A stretch of DNA of 64,000 bases, taken from the NCBI GenBank assembly GCA_003990705.1, contig AP018318.1, positions 6,366,001 to 6,430,000 of the forward strand, in the 5' to 3' direction. Positions 8,174-17,571 of the stretch are shown here, piece after piece. Under the pieces are notes generated by a model. It did no database searches and had not been told where the DNA came from. It saw only the letters and a list, made by a program, of their open reading frames with translations. Source of the DNA: Nostoc sp. HK-01 (lineage in GTDB: Bacteria > Cyanobacteriota > Cyanobacteriia > Cyanobacteriales > Nostocaceae). The position numbers and the translations under genes were made by a program. Positions within the stretch are counted from its first letter, which is position 1; the number at the start of each line of letters is the position of its first letter.

Positions 8174-9220
8174 TTATCGTTGGCTAATAGTTTTTGGTGT
8201 TATAGCTGCATATTGTTCGCTAGTTAACATTGCGGCTTTGACATCAATGGGTTGAGGAATTACTTTTTCTTGAGCAAATAAATCAGCTATTTTTTGTTGA
8301 CCTTCCATGATGTCTGGCGTGATTGGTCTTAAACCATAAGTCCGCCGTTTAATCATTGTGGTTAAAATGTCTTGATCTAATTTGAGATGCGGTGCAGTGA
8401 TTTTTACCACTTCGTCGGTGTTCTGTTCTGCCCATTTACCCACATTATTAATTTCTTCGAGAATTACTCGCACTAACTCTGGATTTTCAGTGGCAAATTT
8501 GCGTGATGCCATATAATATCCCCCTTGGGTGGCAATACCGCTGGCATCTCTCAGAACTCTAGCATTGGCAACTTTTTGGGCTGATGCTAAGTAAGGATCC
8601 CAAGTTACCCAAGCTTCGATTTTTCCTTGAATAAATGCTGCTCTTGCTTCGGTTGGTGGCAAACTAATTGGTTGAATATCACTATATTTCAACCCACCTT
8701 CTTCTAAGGCTTTGAGTAATAAATAATGTGATGCTGAACCTTTTTGAAAAACTACTTTTTTACCCTTCAAGTCTGCCAAGGTCTTAATTGGAGAATTATT
8801 CTGCACGATAATTCCACTGCCTTTACCAGTACTAGGTTTATTACTGGCAATGTAAACTAATTCTGTGCCAGCCGCTTGAGCAAATATGGGTGGAGTTTCC
8901 CCCACAGAGCCAATGTCAACTCTACCCACATTCATTGCTTCCATTAGTTGTGGCCCAGCGGCAAACTGCGCCCAATCTACACTAACACCCAAGGGCTGCA
9001 AACGTTTTTCAATTACACCTTTTAACCTCACCAAATCTCCAGAGCTTTGATAGCCCAGATGGACAACTTTGGTTGTAAAGCCGGCGGTTTTATTTTCTGC
9101 TTTTGGGGTATTAAATGAACAACTAACTAAGGTTGTTGAGATAGTAAATATTCCTGGAAGTATGAATAAAGAAACACGCTGAAAAATATTGATTTTTGGT
9201 TGTTTAACAGATGTGGTCAT
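8174..9220 (-). CDS. ssuA: Aliphatic sulfonate ABC transporter, substrate-binding protein
   Basis: This periplasmic binding protein (348 residues from the chosen start) would deliver sulfonates to an ABC importer. The mature part has the family signatures [46 protein letters not shown] and [11 protein letters not shown] start at ATG 9220 because this places a hydrophobic signal segment ending LVSCS (a possible lipobox) directly at the N-terminus; an in-frame upstream codon at 9262 would add 14 residues before it. The permease (ssuC) and ATPase (ssuB) that normally complete the importer are not in this window, although ssuD follows directly. Confidence 0.92.
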   Translation of the reverse strand: MTTSVKQPKINIFQRVSLFILPGIFTISTTLVSCSFNTPKAENKTAGFTTKVVHLGYQSSGDLVRLKGVIEKRLQPLGVSVDWAQFAAGPQLMEAMNVGRVDIGSVGETPPIFAQAAGTELVYIASNKPSTGKGSGIIVQNNSPIKTLADLKGKKVVFQKGSASHYLLLKALEEGGLKYSDIQPISLPPTEARAAFIQGKIEAWVTWDPYLASAQKVANARVLRDASGIATQGGYYMASRKFATENPELVRVILEEINNVGKWAEQNTDEVVKITAPHLKLDQDILTTMIKRRTYGLRPITPDIMEGQQKIADLFAQEKVIPQPIDVKAAMLTSEQYAAITPKTISQR

Positions 9221-9453
9221 GGTTATGAAAAGATGAATCAAAAGGTAGACACGATAAATCAAAGCCAGTAAAAACTGACTTCATAAATTTCCCAAAAAAT
9301 GAGTTAATGGGATGATTTAAATGTGAACTAAATATGACAAACTCTACACAAGTAAAGATTGGTAATTATTAATTACCAATCATCAAATTTATGGCAGAGG
9401 TTGTTATTGGAGGAGTTGGAGGTAGGAAGTGATGCTGAACAAGCAATTCAGGT

Positions 9454-10209
9454 TTAGACTGGCTGCAATTGCAAATTTTTTTGGAACAGTTCTAAAACAT
9501 GGTTCCACGCATCAGCAGCAGCTTCGGCATTGTAGCTGGCGCGATGATTGCAAAAAAAGCCATGTTCTGCACCAGAATAACGGAAGATTGTATGGGGAAT
9601 TCGGTGTTTGTTTAATTCCGCTTCGATTAGTTCGGTTTGTTCTAAAGGAATGCCTTTATCTTCTGTTCCAAAGAAGGCATAAATTGGGTTTTTAATCTCT
9701 GGAGTCCTGGTAATTGTGGGTTCTCCACCGCCGGGTGTGGAGTTGGGAATTCCTCCACCGTAGAAAGAAGCTGTGGCTTTGATATCTGGTAAGGTGGCAG
9801 CTAAGTAAACAACATGACCACCAAAACAGAAACCAATAGAACCGATCGCATCTCCTAGGACATTTGGTAAAGTTCTCAAATAGGCGATCGCCGCTTGAAT
9901 ATCACTCAATATCTCTTCGGCTTTGGTCTGATCCTTGGCGGCGCGACCTCGTTGAATATCATCAGGGGTGTAAGTCGCTTCAAAACCAGGCGCAGTTCGT
10001 TGAAACAACGCTGGTGCGATCGCCACATACCCTTCACTAGCCAATCTTTCCGCAACTTCCCGAATATGGATGTTGACTCCAAAGATTTCTTGAATCACAA
10101 TGACGGCGGGAAATTTACCCTCTTTTGCAGGTTGCGCTAGATAAGCATCAATCTGCAAATCTCCATTTGGGACTTTAACTTGATTAGTCCGAATTCCTGT
10201 GTTTGTCAT
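9454..10209 (-). CDS. Dienelactone hydrolase family protein
   Basis: This is an alpha/beta hydrolase of the dienelactone hydrolase family (251 residues). The visible catalytic elements are the nucleophile elbow GFCFGG with Cys (about residue 118), Asp in FGTEDKGIP (about 180) and His in GAEHGFFC (about 210). The family acts on dienelactones and other small esters; in cyanobacteria the true substrate is usually unknown. The start ATG at 10209 is followed by MTNTGIRTNQVKVPNG with no signal peptide, so the enzyme is cytoplasmic. The neighbouring VOC protein and oxidoreductase are on the opposite strand, so it is likely its own unit. Confidence 0.92.
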   Translation of the reverse strand: MTNTGIRTNQVKVPNGDLQIDAYLAQPAKEGKFPAVIVIQEIFGVNIHIREVAERLASEGYVAIAPALFQRTAPGFEATYTPDDIQRGRAAKDQTKAEEILSDIQAAIAYLRTLPNVLGDAIGSIGFCFGGHVVYLAATLPDIKATASFYGGGIPNSTPGGGEPTITRTPEIKNPIYAFFGTEDKGIPLEQTELIEAELNKHRIPHTIFRYSGAEHGFFCNHRASYNAEAAADAWNHVLELFQKNLQLQPV

Positions 10210-10411
10210 CTTAAGGATTAGTCCGCAATTCCTTTGAGGACAAGATTTTTATGATGTTTCTTGATAAATACTACTAAATCTTTACCGATTTGCCGTATTT
10301 TAAAAGTAGTATTTCACAAACCTCGTGTAAAGGCAAGCCCCTTGTCAGAATTAACCAGATTTTAGATATCCTCTAAGACCTAAACTATTTTCTACCAACA
10401 GGAGAATGAAT

Positions 10412-10786
10412 ATGAAACTTGAGGCAGTTCATCATATACAAGTGACTTATCCACTTGAGGTGGAGGAGGCAATATTATTTTTTTACAGCCAAGTTTTAGG
10501 ATTACAAGCAATTAATCCACCTGAAGCGAGTGATTCTGGCGGGTGGTATCTGTTAGGAAACACAGAAATCCATGTTAGTCGAGAAGCAAACGCTAACAAT
10601 CAAGCATCTAGACGACATATTTGTTTTCGAGTCAATGATGTGTATGGGTTTGCCGAGCATTTAAAAGCCTATGATGTAGAAATTCTGCCAGGAACACCAA
10701 TTCCGGGATTTAATCGCTTTTTTATTCGTGATCCTGGTGGAAACCGGATAGAAATTGCCGAGTTGATCAACAACTCCAGAGAGTAA
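10412..10786 (+). CDS. Glyoxalase/VOC superfamily protein
   Basis: The protein (about 124 residues) is a small vicinal-oxygen-chelate fold enzyme: an N-terminal AVHHIQVTYP strand with the metal-type His, a central RRHICFRVNDVYGFAEHLKA segment and a C-terminal FFIRDPGGNRIEIAE. Members bind a metal and act as glyoxalases, dioxygenases or resistance proteins; I cannot assign a substrate. An AGGAG at 10400-10404 sits 7 bases before ATG 10412, so I prefer that over ATG 10406, where the spacing would be too short. An oxidoreductase gene follows 23 bases downstream on the same strand, which suggests a two-gene unit. Confidence 0.88.
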   Translation: MKLEAVHHIQVTYPLEVEEAILFFYSQVLGLQAINPPEASDSGGWYLLGNTEIHVSREANANNQASRRHICFRVNDVYGFAEHLKAYDVEILPGTPIPGFNRFFIRDPGGNRIEIAELINNSRE

Positions 10787-10809
10787 TTTAATTTATAAAG
10801 GAATAACTT

Positions 10810-11832
10810 GTGTCTGATTTAATTAACAAACAAATCTTGCTCAAAAGCCGCCCAGTCGGTGAACCAAAAGAAAGTGATTTCACCTTGGCGGAAGCACCAA
10901 TTTCTCAACCCGGTGAAGGTGAAGTTCTCAGCCGGACAATTTATTTATCTCTCGACCCTTATATGCGTGGTTTGATTAGCGAGGGTGAGTCTTATGCGGC
11001 AAATGTGGAATTAAATTCAGTAGTTGTCGGCGGTACAGTCAGCCAAGTTATTCAATCAAATCATCCACAATTTCAAGCCGGAGATTTCGTCCTGAGTCGG
11101 AATGGTTGGCAAACTTATGCAGTAGCGAAAGGCGAGACACTGCGGAAACTTGACCCCAGCCAAGCACCTTTATCTTACAGTTTAGGTGTGTTGGGTATGC
11201 CTGGCTTAACTGCATACACAGCGCTTTTGGATATCGGTCAACCCAAACCTGGAGAAACTGTTGTAGTTTCCGCTGCTTCTGGGGCTGTAGGTGCAGTTGC
11301 TGGGCAAATTGCCAAAATCAAAGGTTGTCGAGTCATTGGCATTGTCGGCAGTGATGACAAGCGAGATTATATAGTCAAAGAATTAGGCTTTGATGTAGGG
11401 ATTAATCGTAAAACTCAAGAACTTGATGCAGCATTGAAAGCAGCTGCACCTGATGGCATTGACGTTTATTTTGATAATACCGCCGGGGTGATATTAGAAA
11501 CTGTGTTGCAGCAAATCAACCTGGGGGCGCGGATTCCTTTAGTTGGGTTAATTTCCGAATATAATGCCACATCTGCGCCGCCTGGCCCTAATTTAAGACC
11601 TCTGTTGATCAAACGGGCTTTAATCAAAGGTTTTTTGGTCAGTGATTACCAACACCGCGCTAATGAATTTGTCAGCGATGTTGCGGGTTGGTTAAAATCT
11701 GGTCAATTGAAATATCAAGAAGATGTTGTAGTTGGTTTAGAAAATGCGCCCCGTGCTTTTATTGGTTTATTGCGGGGAGAAAACTTTGGCAAGCTGGTTG
11801 TGAAAGTCAGTGAAGATCCAACCGCTGTTTAA
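10810..11832 (+). CDS. NADP-dependent zinc-independent oxidoreductase (MDR family, CurA/prostaglandin-reductase type)
   Basis: This 340-residue medium-chain reductase matches the leukotriene B4 dehydrogenase/CurA branch, which reduces the double bond of alpha,beta-unsaturated ketones and aldehydes with NADPH. Features are LSLDPYMRG (about 48-56), GMPGLTAYTALLDIG (about 133-147), the nucleotide loop SAASGAVGAVAGQIAKIKG (about 157-175) and FDNTAGVILETVL (about 224-236). Zinc-ligand cysteines are absent, as expected. The GTG start at 10810 is preceded by AAGGA at a good distance. Cotranscription with the VOC gene suggests a shared role in handling reactive carbonyls, but this is inference. Confidence 0.93.
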   Translation: MSDLINKQILLKSRPVGEPKESDFTLAEAPISQPGEGEVLSRTIYLSLDPYMRGLISEGESYAANVELNSVVVGGTVSQVIQSNHPQFQAGDFVLSRNGWQTYAVAKGETLRKLDPSQAPLSYSLGVLGMPGLTAYTALLDIGQPKPGETVVVSAASGAVGAVAGQIAKIKGCRVIGIVGSDDKRDYIVKELGFDVGINRKTQELDAALKAAAPDGIDVYFDNTAGVILETVLQQINLGARIPLVGLISEYNATSAPPGPNLRPLLIKRALIKGFLVSDYQHRANEFVSDVAGWLKSGQLKYQEDVVVGLENAPRAFIGLLRGENFGKLVVKVSEDPTAV

Positions 11833-11912
11833 GTTGGTGCATAAGGTAGAATAACAGCGATGTCTTACGACAAGCCACTTTGTGTCTACGCACCAGAAAT
11901 TAACGTCTGTGA

Positions 11913-12929
11913 ATGAAAATCCCGTTACTAGCCGCTGTTACTCAAAACCGCATACTCTGGGCTGTTTTGCTCATTAGTACAGCGCTAATTATTACTCTAG
12001 CGCTGTCCCTGTCTCAAGGCGCAGTACCCCTAAGTTTTTCGCAATTGTGGGCAGCGATTCTGCATCGAGGCGATCCCACTAACCAAACTATTATCTGGGA
12101 TTTGCGACTTCCCCGGATCATCGCTGCTGTGATTGTGGGTGCAGCTTTGGGAATGTCTGGCGCACTACTGCAAGGAATGTTACGCAACAGTCTAGCTGAC
12201 CCTTTTATTTTGGGAATTTCCGCAGGTGCAGGATTAATTGTGATTGTGATGATCACTTTGCACGTCTTTCCCATTGCTATTCCTTTAGCCGCGTGGCTTG
12301 GGGCAATTTTGACCTCAGCTATAGTGATTTTTCTCGGTCGTGCAGGTTCGGGAATTTCCATTGAACGGTTGATTTTAGGCGGTGTGGCGGTTAGTTCTTT
12401 ATTGGGTGCAGTACAAAGTACATTATTGTTACTCGCCGAAGATGGTCAAATTCAAGTAGCCTTAAGTTGGTTGGTGGGTAGCTTAAACGCTAGGGGATGG
12501 AAAGAAATTACGACTGCGGGGCCTTATATTATTGTGGCGTTGCTGGGCGGTTGGTTGCTGGCGCGGTCGGTGAATGTGCTGGCGTTAGGAGATGATTTAG
12601 CCGTTGGCTTGGGTGTATCATTAACGCGATCGCGTTTATTAATTGGTGGCGTTGCAACTTTACTCGCCGCCGGTGCAGTTAGCATCAGTGGTTTGATTGG
12701 CTTTGTTGGTTTGGTAGTACCGCATGGAGTTCGGTTACTAGTGGGTACAGACCACCGCTTTGTTTTACCACTGTCAGCCCTGGCGGGTGCATGGTTACTC
12801 ACCTTTGCAGATTTACTTTCTAGATTAGGGGCGGTAGAACTACCAGTCGGTTCTGTGACTGCTTTGTTAGGTTCACCCTTATTTATTTGGTTGCTTTATC
12901 GTCGTTCATCTGGATTGGGTAAGTCTTAA
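11913..12929 (+). CDS. FecCD/BtuC-type ABC transporter permease
   Basis: This 338-residue membrane protein has the roughly ten hydrophobic helices of importers for iron-siderophore, heme or cobalamin. Family motifs are LRLPRIIAAVIVGAALGMSG (about 65-84), GMLRNSLADPFILGISAGA and GLIGFVGLVVPHGVRLLVGTDHR, the coupling region that contacts the ATPase. The matching ATPase gene lies 347 bases downstream, separated by tandem repeats. No periplasmic binding protein gene is adjacent, so the substrate is open. Several cobalamin synthesis genes occur elsewhere in the window, but a cobalamin riboswitch is not seen before this gene. Confidence 0.93.
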   Translation: MKIPLLAAVTQNRILWAVLLISTALIITLALSLSQGAVPLSFSQLWAAILHRGDPTNQTIIWDLRLPRIIAAVIVGAALGMSGALLQGMLRNSLADPFILGISAGAGLIVIVMITLHVFPIAIPLAAWLGAILTSAIVIFLGRAGSGISIERLILGGVAVSSLLGAVQSTLLLLAEDGQIQVALSWLVGSLNARGWKEITTAGPYIIVALLGGWLLARSVNVLALGDDLAVGLGVSLTRSRLLIGGVATLLAAGAVSISGLIGFVGLVVPHGVRLLVGTDHRFVLPLSALAGAWLLTFADLLSRLGAVELPVGSVTALLGSPLFIWLLYRRSSGLGKS

Positions 12930-13276
12930 TTTTAGTGAGACAACTTTTTCTCCCAGCCTCTTTTTCCTAAAAGCTATGATGTACACACAAGTTGCTTAAT
13001 TGGCAATGTAATAACGTCGCTTCACATTATAAATGTATCAAGTTACATCGTTAGTGCGGTGCTGCAAATTATTAATGTATCAAGTTACATTGTTGATGTG
13101 TTGTCTCACATTATTGATCTATCAAGTTACATTGTTAATGCGCCGTCTCACATGATTAATGTATTAACTGTAAGAATTAATTTATCTTATTGGGTAGCAA
13201 TTCTCAAAAACTTGTGTGTATACGGTAGTTGAAGAAAAGTCAAATCTAATTTCTCGAATTTTACGTCTGTCTTAAA
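12930..13276. other. Gene-free stretch between permease and ATPase genes
   Basis: It is occupied mainly by a 42-bp tandem repeat (13023-13170). No terminator or promoter is obvious. The two flanking genes belong to one transporter, so the gap probably reflects repeat insertion or expansion inside an operon. Confidence 0.7.
13023..13170 (+). repeat. 42-bp tandem repeat, 3.5 units
   Basis: Units start at 13023, 13065, 13107 and 13149 (the last partial). The shared core is ATGTATCAAGTTACATTGTT, itself partly palindromic (TGTATCAAGTTACA), followed by a variable G/T-rich part. The unit length of 42 keeps all three frames, but the region has no start signals and is not coding. Confidence 0.85.
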
Positions 13277-14053
13277 ATGCCTCTAGAACTGCAAAATCTC
13301 ACTGGTGGTTATACCGCAGAACCAATTGTGCAGAATATTAACCTCACCTTGCAAACAGGAGAATGGTTAAGTTTAGTTGGTGCTAATGGTTCTGGTAAAT
13401 CAACATTACTCAAATTATTAAGTCGAATTCTGGCACCACAACAGGGAATTGTCTTGCTTGACGGTAAAGCAATTCATTCTCAACCGCCGAATGTAGTAGC
13501 GCAGAAATTGGCACTATTACCACAACAACAAACTGTGCCAGTGGGCTTAAATGTTAGACAATTAGTGAGTTTAGGACGAACACCTCATCAACCTTGGTGG
13601 CAATGGGAATTAACAGCACAAGATTGGCAAAAAGTTGATGTAGCAATTGAAAAAACACAGCTAGAAGATAAGCGCGATCGCCCAGTCGAACAACTATCAG
13701 GTGGTGAAAGACAACGCGCATTTTTAGCTCTGGCATTGGCACAAGAACCAAAAGTTTTATTATTAGATGAGCCTACAACTTATTTAGATATTAATTATCA
13801 ATTGCAATTATTAGAACTGCTAAAAGATTTAAATCAACAACAGGAATTAACAATAGTAACAGTGTTACATGAATTAAATTTAGCTGCACGTTATAGTTCT
13901 CGCATTGCTTTATTAAAACAAGGAAAACTTTGGGGAGTTGGTACACCAGCAGAAGTTTTAACACCACAGGCGATCGCTCAAGTTTTTGGTGTAGAAGCTG
14001 TGATTATTCAAACACCAGTTGGTTTACAAGTTTGTGCCATTTCTGCTGTATAA
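13277..14053 (+). CDS. FecE/BtuD-type ABC transporter ATP-binding protein
   Basis: The ATPase (258 residues) would power uptake through the FecCD-type permease upstream. It has Walker A GANGSGKST (about 36-44), the Q-loop ALLPQQQ (about 80-86), the signature LSGGERQRA (about 138-146), Walker B VLLLDEPT (about 157-164) and the H-loop VTVLHELN. The insert TPHQPWWQWELTAQDWQKV is typical for siderophore and cobalamin ATPases. The gene begins at ATG 13277. Its 3' side faces a strong hairpin and a convergent gene. Confidence 0.95.
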   Translation: MPLELQNLTGGYTAEPIVQNINLTLQTGEWLSLVGANGSGKSTLLKLLSRILAPQQGIVLLDGKAIHSQPPNVVAQKLALLPQQQTVPVGLNVRQLVSLGRTPHQPWWQWELTAQDWQKVDVAIEKTQLEDKRDRPVEQLSGGERQRAFLALALAQEPKVLLLDEPTTYLDINYQLQLLELLKDLNQQQELTIVTVLHELNLAARYSSRIALLKQGKLWGVGTPAEVLTPQAIAQVFGVEAVIIQTPVGLQVCAISAV

Positions 14054-14095
14054 ATGTATAAATTTAAATGTGGTTCAGGCTAATAAATAAACTTA

Positions 14096-14126
14096 TATAC
14101 CCGACTTCTTAAAGAAGTCGGGTATA
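14096..14126. terminator. Bidirectional hairpin terminator between convergent genes
   Basis: TATACCCGACTTCTT and AAGAAGTCGGGTATA form a perfect 15-bp inverted repeat around one base. It lies 42 bases after the ABC ATPase gene and 28 bases after the convergent secreted-protein gene, the right place to end both transcripts. Confidence 0.75.
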
Positions 14127-14154
14127 TGGTCATTCATACATAATTCAACAAACT

Positions 14155-14775
14155 TTAATCTTCAATTGGTGCATCAGGAACTTTGGCATCAATATCAGCT
14201 TGAGTCAAGTTAGGCATTAACCAATCAATAGCACCTGCTTTCAAAACATTAGCAGGGGTCACATTAAATTCAACAACACCTGTTTCTGGATTAGTTGTTG
14301 CAACTAATTGAGTACCATCTACAACTTTAATAGCCAAAGGTTCTGTTAAGCCTTCAATATCACCAGGTAATTTAGTCCCAACTGGTAAATAAACACCATC
14401 ACAATCCCAATCATCATCTGTAACTTGACCATTACCTAAAAAGTAGAGAGTATTGCCTTGCGCTATTTTTTTGGGTTTATGTCCATAGACAGCAAGAGTT
14501 TTACCTGTTTCATTACGACACTGCGCCCAATTTCTTGCTGTTTCTAAAATATATTTTTGTAATTTCAAATCACCTAATTTCCGTTCAATTTGTTCTGGTG
14601 TATATTGCGAGTCAGCAGGAGTTTCTTTTAATTTCACCAAGTTATCAATTGCTTGGGTAACTTCGGTGTAATCAGTACTTTGTGTCAGATTTGGTTTACT
14701 AGCCCAAGAAGGTGGAGCGATGACTAAATTTACTAAAAGTACTAAAGAAACAAGAGCAATGCGGAGTAGTTTCAT
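14155..14775 (-). CDS. Secreted protein of unknown function
   Basis: I do not recognise a known domain. The chosen start ATG 14775 has AGAGGA upstream and gives a clean signal peptide (MKLLRIALVSLVLLVNLVIA, cleavage near SWA-SKP); an in-frame codon at 14817 would put 14 residues before it. The mature part (about 180 residues) is mostly polar and contains two Cys residues, in NWAQCRNETG and WDCDGVYLP, that could pair in the periplasm. The C-terminus is acidic (DAPIED). The CadD-like transporter gene lies 55 bases upstream on the same strand, so the two may be cotranscribed. Confidence 0.8.
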   Translation of the reverse strand: MKLLRIALVSLVLLVNLVIAPPSWASKPNLTQSTDYTEVTQAIDNLVKLKETPADSQYTPEQIERKLGDLKLQKYILETARNWAQCRNETGKTLAVYGHKPKKIAQGNTLYFLGNGQVTDDDWDCDGVYLPVGTKLPGDIEGLTEPLAIKVVDGTQLVATTNPETGVVEFNVTPANVLKAGAIDWLMPNLTQADIDAKVPDAPIED

Positions 14776-14829
14776 GATATTTATCCTCTTGAGTGTACAA
14801 AATTTGTTAACAAACATTGATCACTAAAT

Positions 14830-15546
14830 TTACCAGTCAACATCGGCAGATGTTTCTATCTGTGTGTTGATGCCATACAGTTTGACTAATCCCATCAATA
14901 CTAAACAGCTAACTGCTAAAGCAATGGGATGTAAAGAAGCACTATCTAAAATGATGAATACTCCTAAACCAATCAATACAAAGGGAACAATATTATTGCC
15001 ATATTGAGAAATTAAATTACAAATAGCAGGTTGACAGGTAAGTTTATATGTTCCATAACACCAAACACCAACGAGTGCTAAAAATACTGCAATAATAATT
15101 AGTAAACTAGAAAAATCAGCATTTGCAAACAATGGCATATAAATACTGATGTTATCACTACCATTGCCAATAGTAATAGCAGCCACACTAAAAGATTGGG
15201 GAGATAATAAGCCAGCGAAGGGCGAAGATTTAGTTAACTCTTGCTCTGATTCTATTGTTGAAGAAGTATCTTTATCTGGATTTAGTAGACGATTTAAGCC
15301 AATAGCGATGGGTGCAAAACCCAGAAAACCTATCCAATGCGATGGCAAAATTAAACCACCTAAAAAACCAGCTAAACTAGCAATTACCAATGTAATAAAA
15401 CCAAGATATTGACCAATCACAATGTGCCGACGACGGAAATTGGCATTTACTTGCGAAAATAACAGCGTTAGGATGACTAAATCATCTAAGTTTGTAGCGG
15501 TAAAAGCTGTTATTCCCGTAGGAATTCCCGACATGATTCCATTCAT
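14830..15546 (-). CDS. CadD-like cadmium resistance family transporter
   Basis: This 238-residue protein has about six hydrophobic helices and the conserved start FTATNLDDLVILTLLFSQ, plus GQYLGFITLV, HWIGFLGFAPIAIG and TIGNGSDNISIYMPLFA of the CadD (LysE superfamily) group. Members export cadmium or other small cations; function in cyanobacteria is inferred from family only. An AGGAG lies 8 bases before ATG 15546. A hydrophilic loop rich in Ser and Glu (about residues 95-115) separates the two halves. The secreted protein gene follows on the same strand. Confidence 0.88.
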   Translation of the reverse strand: MNGIMSGIPTGITAFTATNLDDLVILTLLFSQVNANFRRRHIVIGQYLGFITLVIASLAGFLGGLILPSHWIGFLGFAPIAIGLNRLLNPDKDTSSTIESEQELTKSSPFAGLLSPQSFSVAAITIGNGSDNISIYMPLFANADFSSLLIIIAVFLALVGVWCYGTYKLTCQPAICNLISQYGNNIVPFVLIGLGVFIILDSASLHPIALAVSCLVLMGLVKLYGINTQIETSADVDW

Positions 15547-15798
15547 TTATCTTTCTCCTTTATCTACACATTGAGCTTGTGTCTGTTATGCTTAATTGAT
15601 GTCTGCAAATACTGGGTAAGTTGCTACTTTGTTAAGTGTGGAGTTGTAGCCTTGCAAGTTAATTGAGTTGCTGAAGCAATTCAAATATGTGATTGTATGA
15701 TAATGCTAGTTATACGTTTGAGTGGCAGAGTCAAGATTTTATTCTAGAACAGGATCGAGATATTTAAAATTTAGACTCTCACTGTTGGTAATTCATGA

Positions 15799-16413
15799 TT
15801 ATCGATGAATGTATTGATCAATAACTTTGGCATTATCGACAATTGATTTATCGTGTTTGCTGGCTTGTTTAACAGGTGTTGCTTTAGGAAATTTATCGTT
15901 AATTTGTACAATCAGTCCTGGTGCTAAAGCGACTCGATTATCTTTAATTTCTTTAGAAGTAGCTGCTAAATTTACTTTCATTTCTCGCAGCATTTGCTGT
16001 TGTTCTTTGACGATTTGAGTTAGTTCGGCAATTTGTTGCGAGTGCAAGGTATCTAACTTTTCATGAAGTAATTCGATGTTTTGTCCGGCGCGTAAGTTTA
16101 CTTGATGGTCAATTTCAGCGTTGCGGCGGTCAGTATCAGACTGACGATTTTGACTCATCAAAACTATGGGTGCTGTGTAAGCTGAAGCGAATGAAAAGAC
16201 CAAGTTGAGCATAATGAATGGCGACTCATCCCAATGGGGAACTCCTGGCGCTAAATTCATTCCCACCCATCCAGCTAAAATGGTACTTTGGCAAATCAGA
16301 AATTTCCAAGAACCTACCTGAGATGCGAGTTTATCAGCCAGGTGTTGTCCACGAGTTAATTCTTCAGGTGTCATTTGTTGTGGCTCTGATTTTGGTCTAA
16401 CTACTGGATTCAT
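15799..16413 (-). CDS. DUF1003 membrane protein
   Basis: The 204-residue protein has the DUF1003 layout: a short polar N-terminus, GSWKFLICQSTILAGWVGMNL as first membrane helix (about 34-54), SPFIMLNLVFSFASAYTAPIVLMSQNRQ as second (about 64-90), then a long coiled coil (about 95-155, ELTQIVKEQQQMLREMK). The motif SQNRQSDTDRRNAEIDHQVN after the second helix is the family hallmark. Function is unknown. ATG 16413 is preceded by GGAGG at good spacing. No operon partner is obvious. Confidence 0.9.
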   Translation of the reverse strand: MNPVVRPKSEPQQMTPEELTRGQHLADKLASQVGSWKFLICQSTILAGWVGMNLAPGVPHWDESPFIMLNLVFSFASAYTAPIVLMSQNRQSDTDRRNAEIDHQVNLRAGQNIELLHEKLDTLHSQQIAELTQIVKEQQQMLREMKVNLAATSKEIKDNRVALAPGLIVQINDKFPKATPVKQASKHDKSIVDNAKVIDQYIHR

Positions 16414-16634
16414 AATTTACCTCCGTGGGTGATTGCTGTCTGTGTTTTTGTCTATGGGTTTAATTTATGCTGTTCCTCTGATAAGTACAAATATTATTAT
16501 TTTTTAAATTAATCAATTTAAGTGATTAATACAGCTACATACCCAAAAGTACTTAGATGACGTTTGAGCGATCGCTCTCCAACCCCATCTGTTCGTGTAA
16601 TATGAGTTAGCTTTGCCGTCTCACCAATACTGTT

Positions 16635-17561
16635 ATGAGTCAACTGACATCTAAAGATTGGATTATCATCCAACAACGACTCACCCCGTACTTGTTTTTG
16701 CTACCTGCTTTAGTGCTGTTGGGGTTAACTGTATTTTGGCCTGCATTACAAGCCTTTTACCTCAGTTTCACCAGCTACGAAGATATTTCCCAACCGCCAC
16801 AGTTGATAGGTTTTACTAATTTCCTGCGTTTGTGGAAGGATGCAGTTTTTTGGAAAACTTTAGAAAACACTTTTCTTTATCTGGTGGGTGTAGTACCAAT
16901 TTTGGTGATTGCTCCTTTAGGGTTAGCAATTTTGGTTAATCAAAAACTCCGGGGAGTTAGTTGGTTTAGAGCCGCATATTACACACCAGTGGTAATTTCA
17001 ATGGTAGTTGCAGGTATAGCCTGGAAATGGTTGTATGCAGAAAACGGTTTACTTAATCAGTGGCTAAAAACTTTGGGAATTTTCCCTGAAGGAATTCCTT
17101 GGCTAACTAGTCCAGATAAAATTTTGGGGATTGTCCCCATTTCTTTAGCCAGTGTGATGGCTGTGACTATTTGGAAGGGATTAGGCTATTACATGGTAAT
17201 TTATTTAGCTGGGTTACAATCCATCCCCGCTGATGTGTATGAAGCCGCAGCTATTGATGGCTCGGATGGTATTCGCAAACATTGGGATATTACAATACCT
17301 TTGATGAGACCTTATTTAGCTTTAGTAGCAGTAATTTCAGCTATTTCTGCAACTAAGGTTTTTGAAGAAGTTTATATTATGACCCAAGGCGGCCCACTCG
17401 ATAGTTCTAAAACTATTGTTTATTATTTATACGAACAAGCTTTTAGTAATTTAGATATTAGCTATGCTTGCACAATTGGGTTGATATTATTTTTAATAAT
17501 TTTAGGACTGTCAGTTTTACGCTTAAGTCTTAATCAAGAAGGTGGAGATTCTATTGTCTAG
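16635..17561 (+). CDS. ABC sugar transporter permease (MalF/UgpA/LacF type)
   Basis: The 308-residue protein has six predicted membrane helices and the EAA loop EAAAIDGSDGIRKHWDITIPLMRP (about 206-229) that docks the ATPase. YLFLLPALVLLGLTVFWP at the N-terminus and VYIMTQGGPLDSSKTIVYYLYEQAF near the C-terminus are typical of CUT1 carbohydrate permeases. The usual second permease (MalG type), binding protein and ATPase are not adjacent. A MITE-like element begins 11 bases after the stop codon, so a partner gene might have been separated. Confidence 0.93.
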   Translation: MSQLTSKDWIIIQQRLTPYLFLLPALVLLGLTVFWPALQAFYLSFTSYEDISQPPQLIGFTNFLRLWKDAVFWKTLENTFLYLVGVVPILVIAPLGLAILVNQKLRGVSWFRAAYYTPVVISMVVAGIAWKWLYAENGLLNQWLKTLGIFPEGIPWLTSPDKILGIVPISLASVMAVTIWKGLGYYMVIYLAGLQSIPADVYEAAAIDGSDGIRKHWDITIPLMRPYLALVAVISAISATKVFEEVYIMTQGGPLDSSKTIVYYLYEQAFSNLDISYACTIGLILFLIILGLSVLRLSLNQEGGDSIV

Positions 17562-17571
17562 AAAACTTGTA

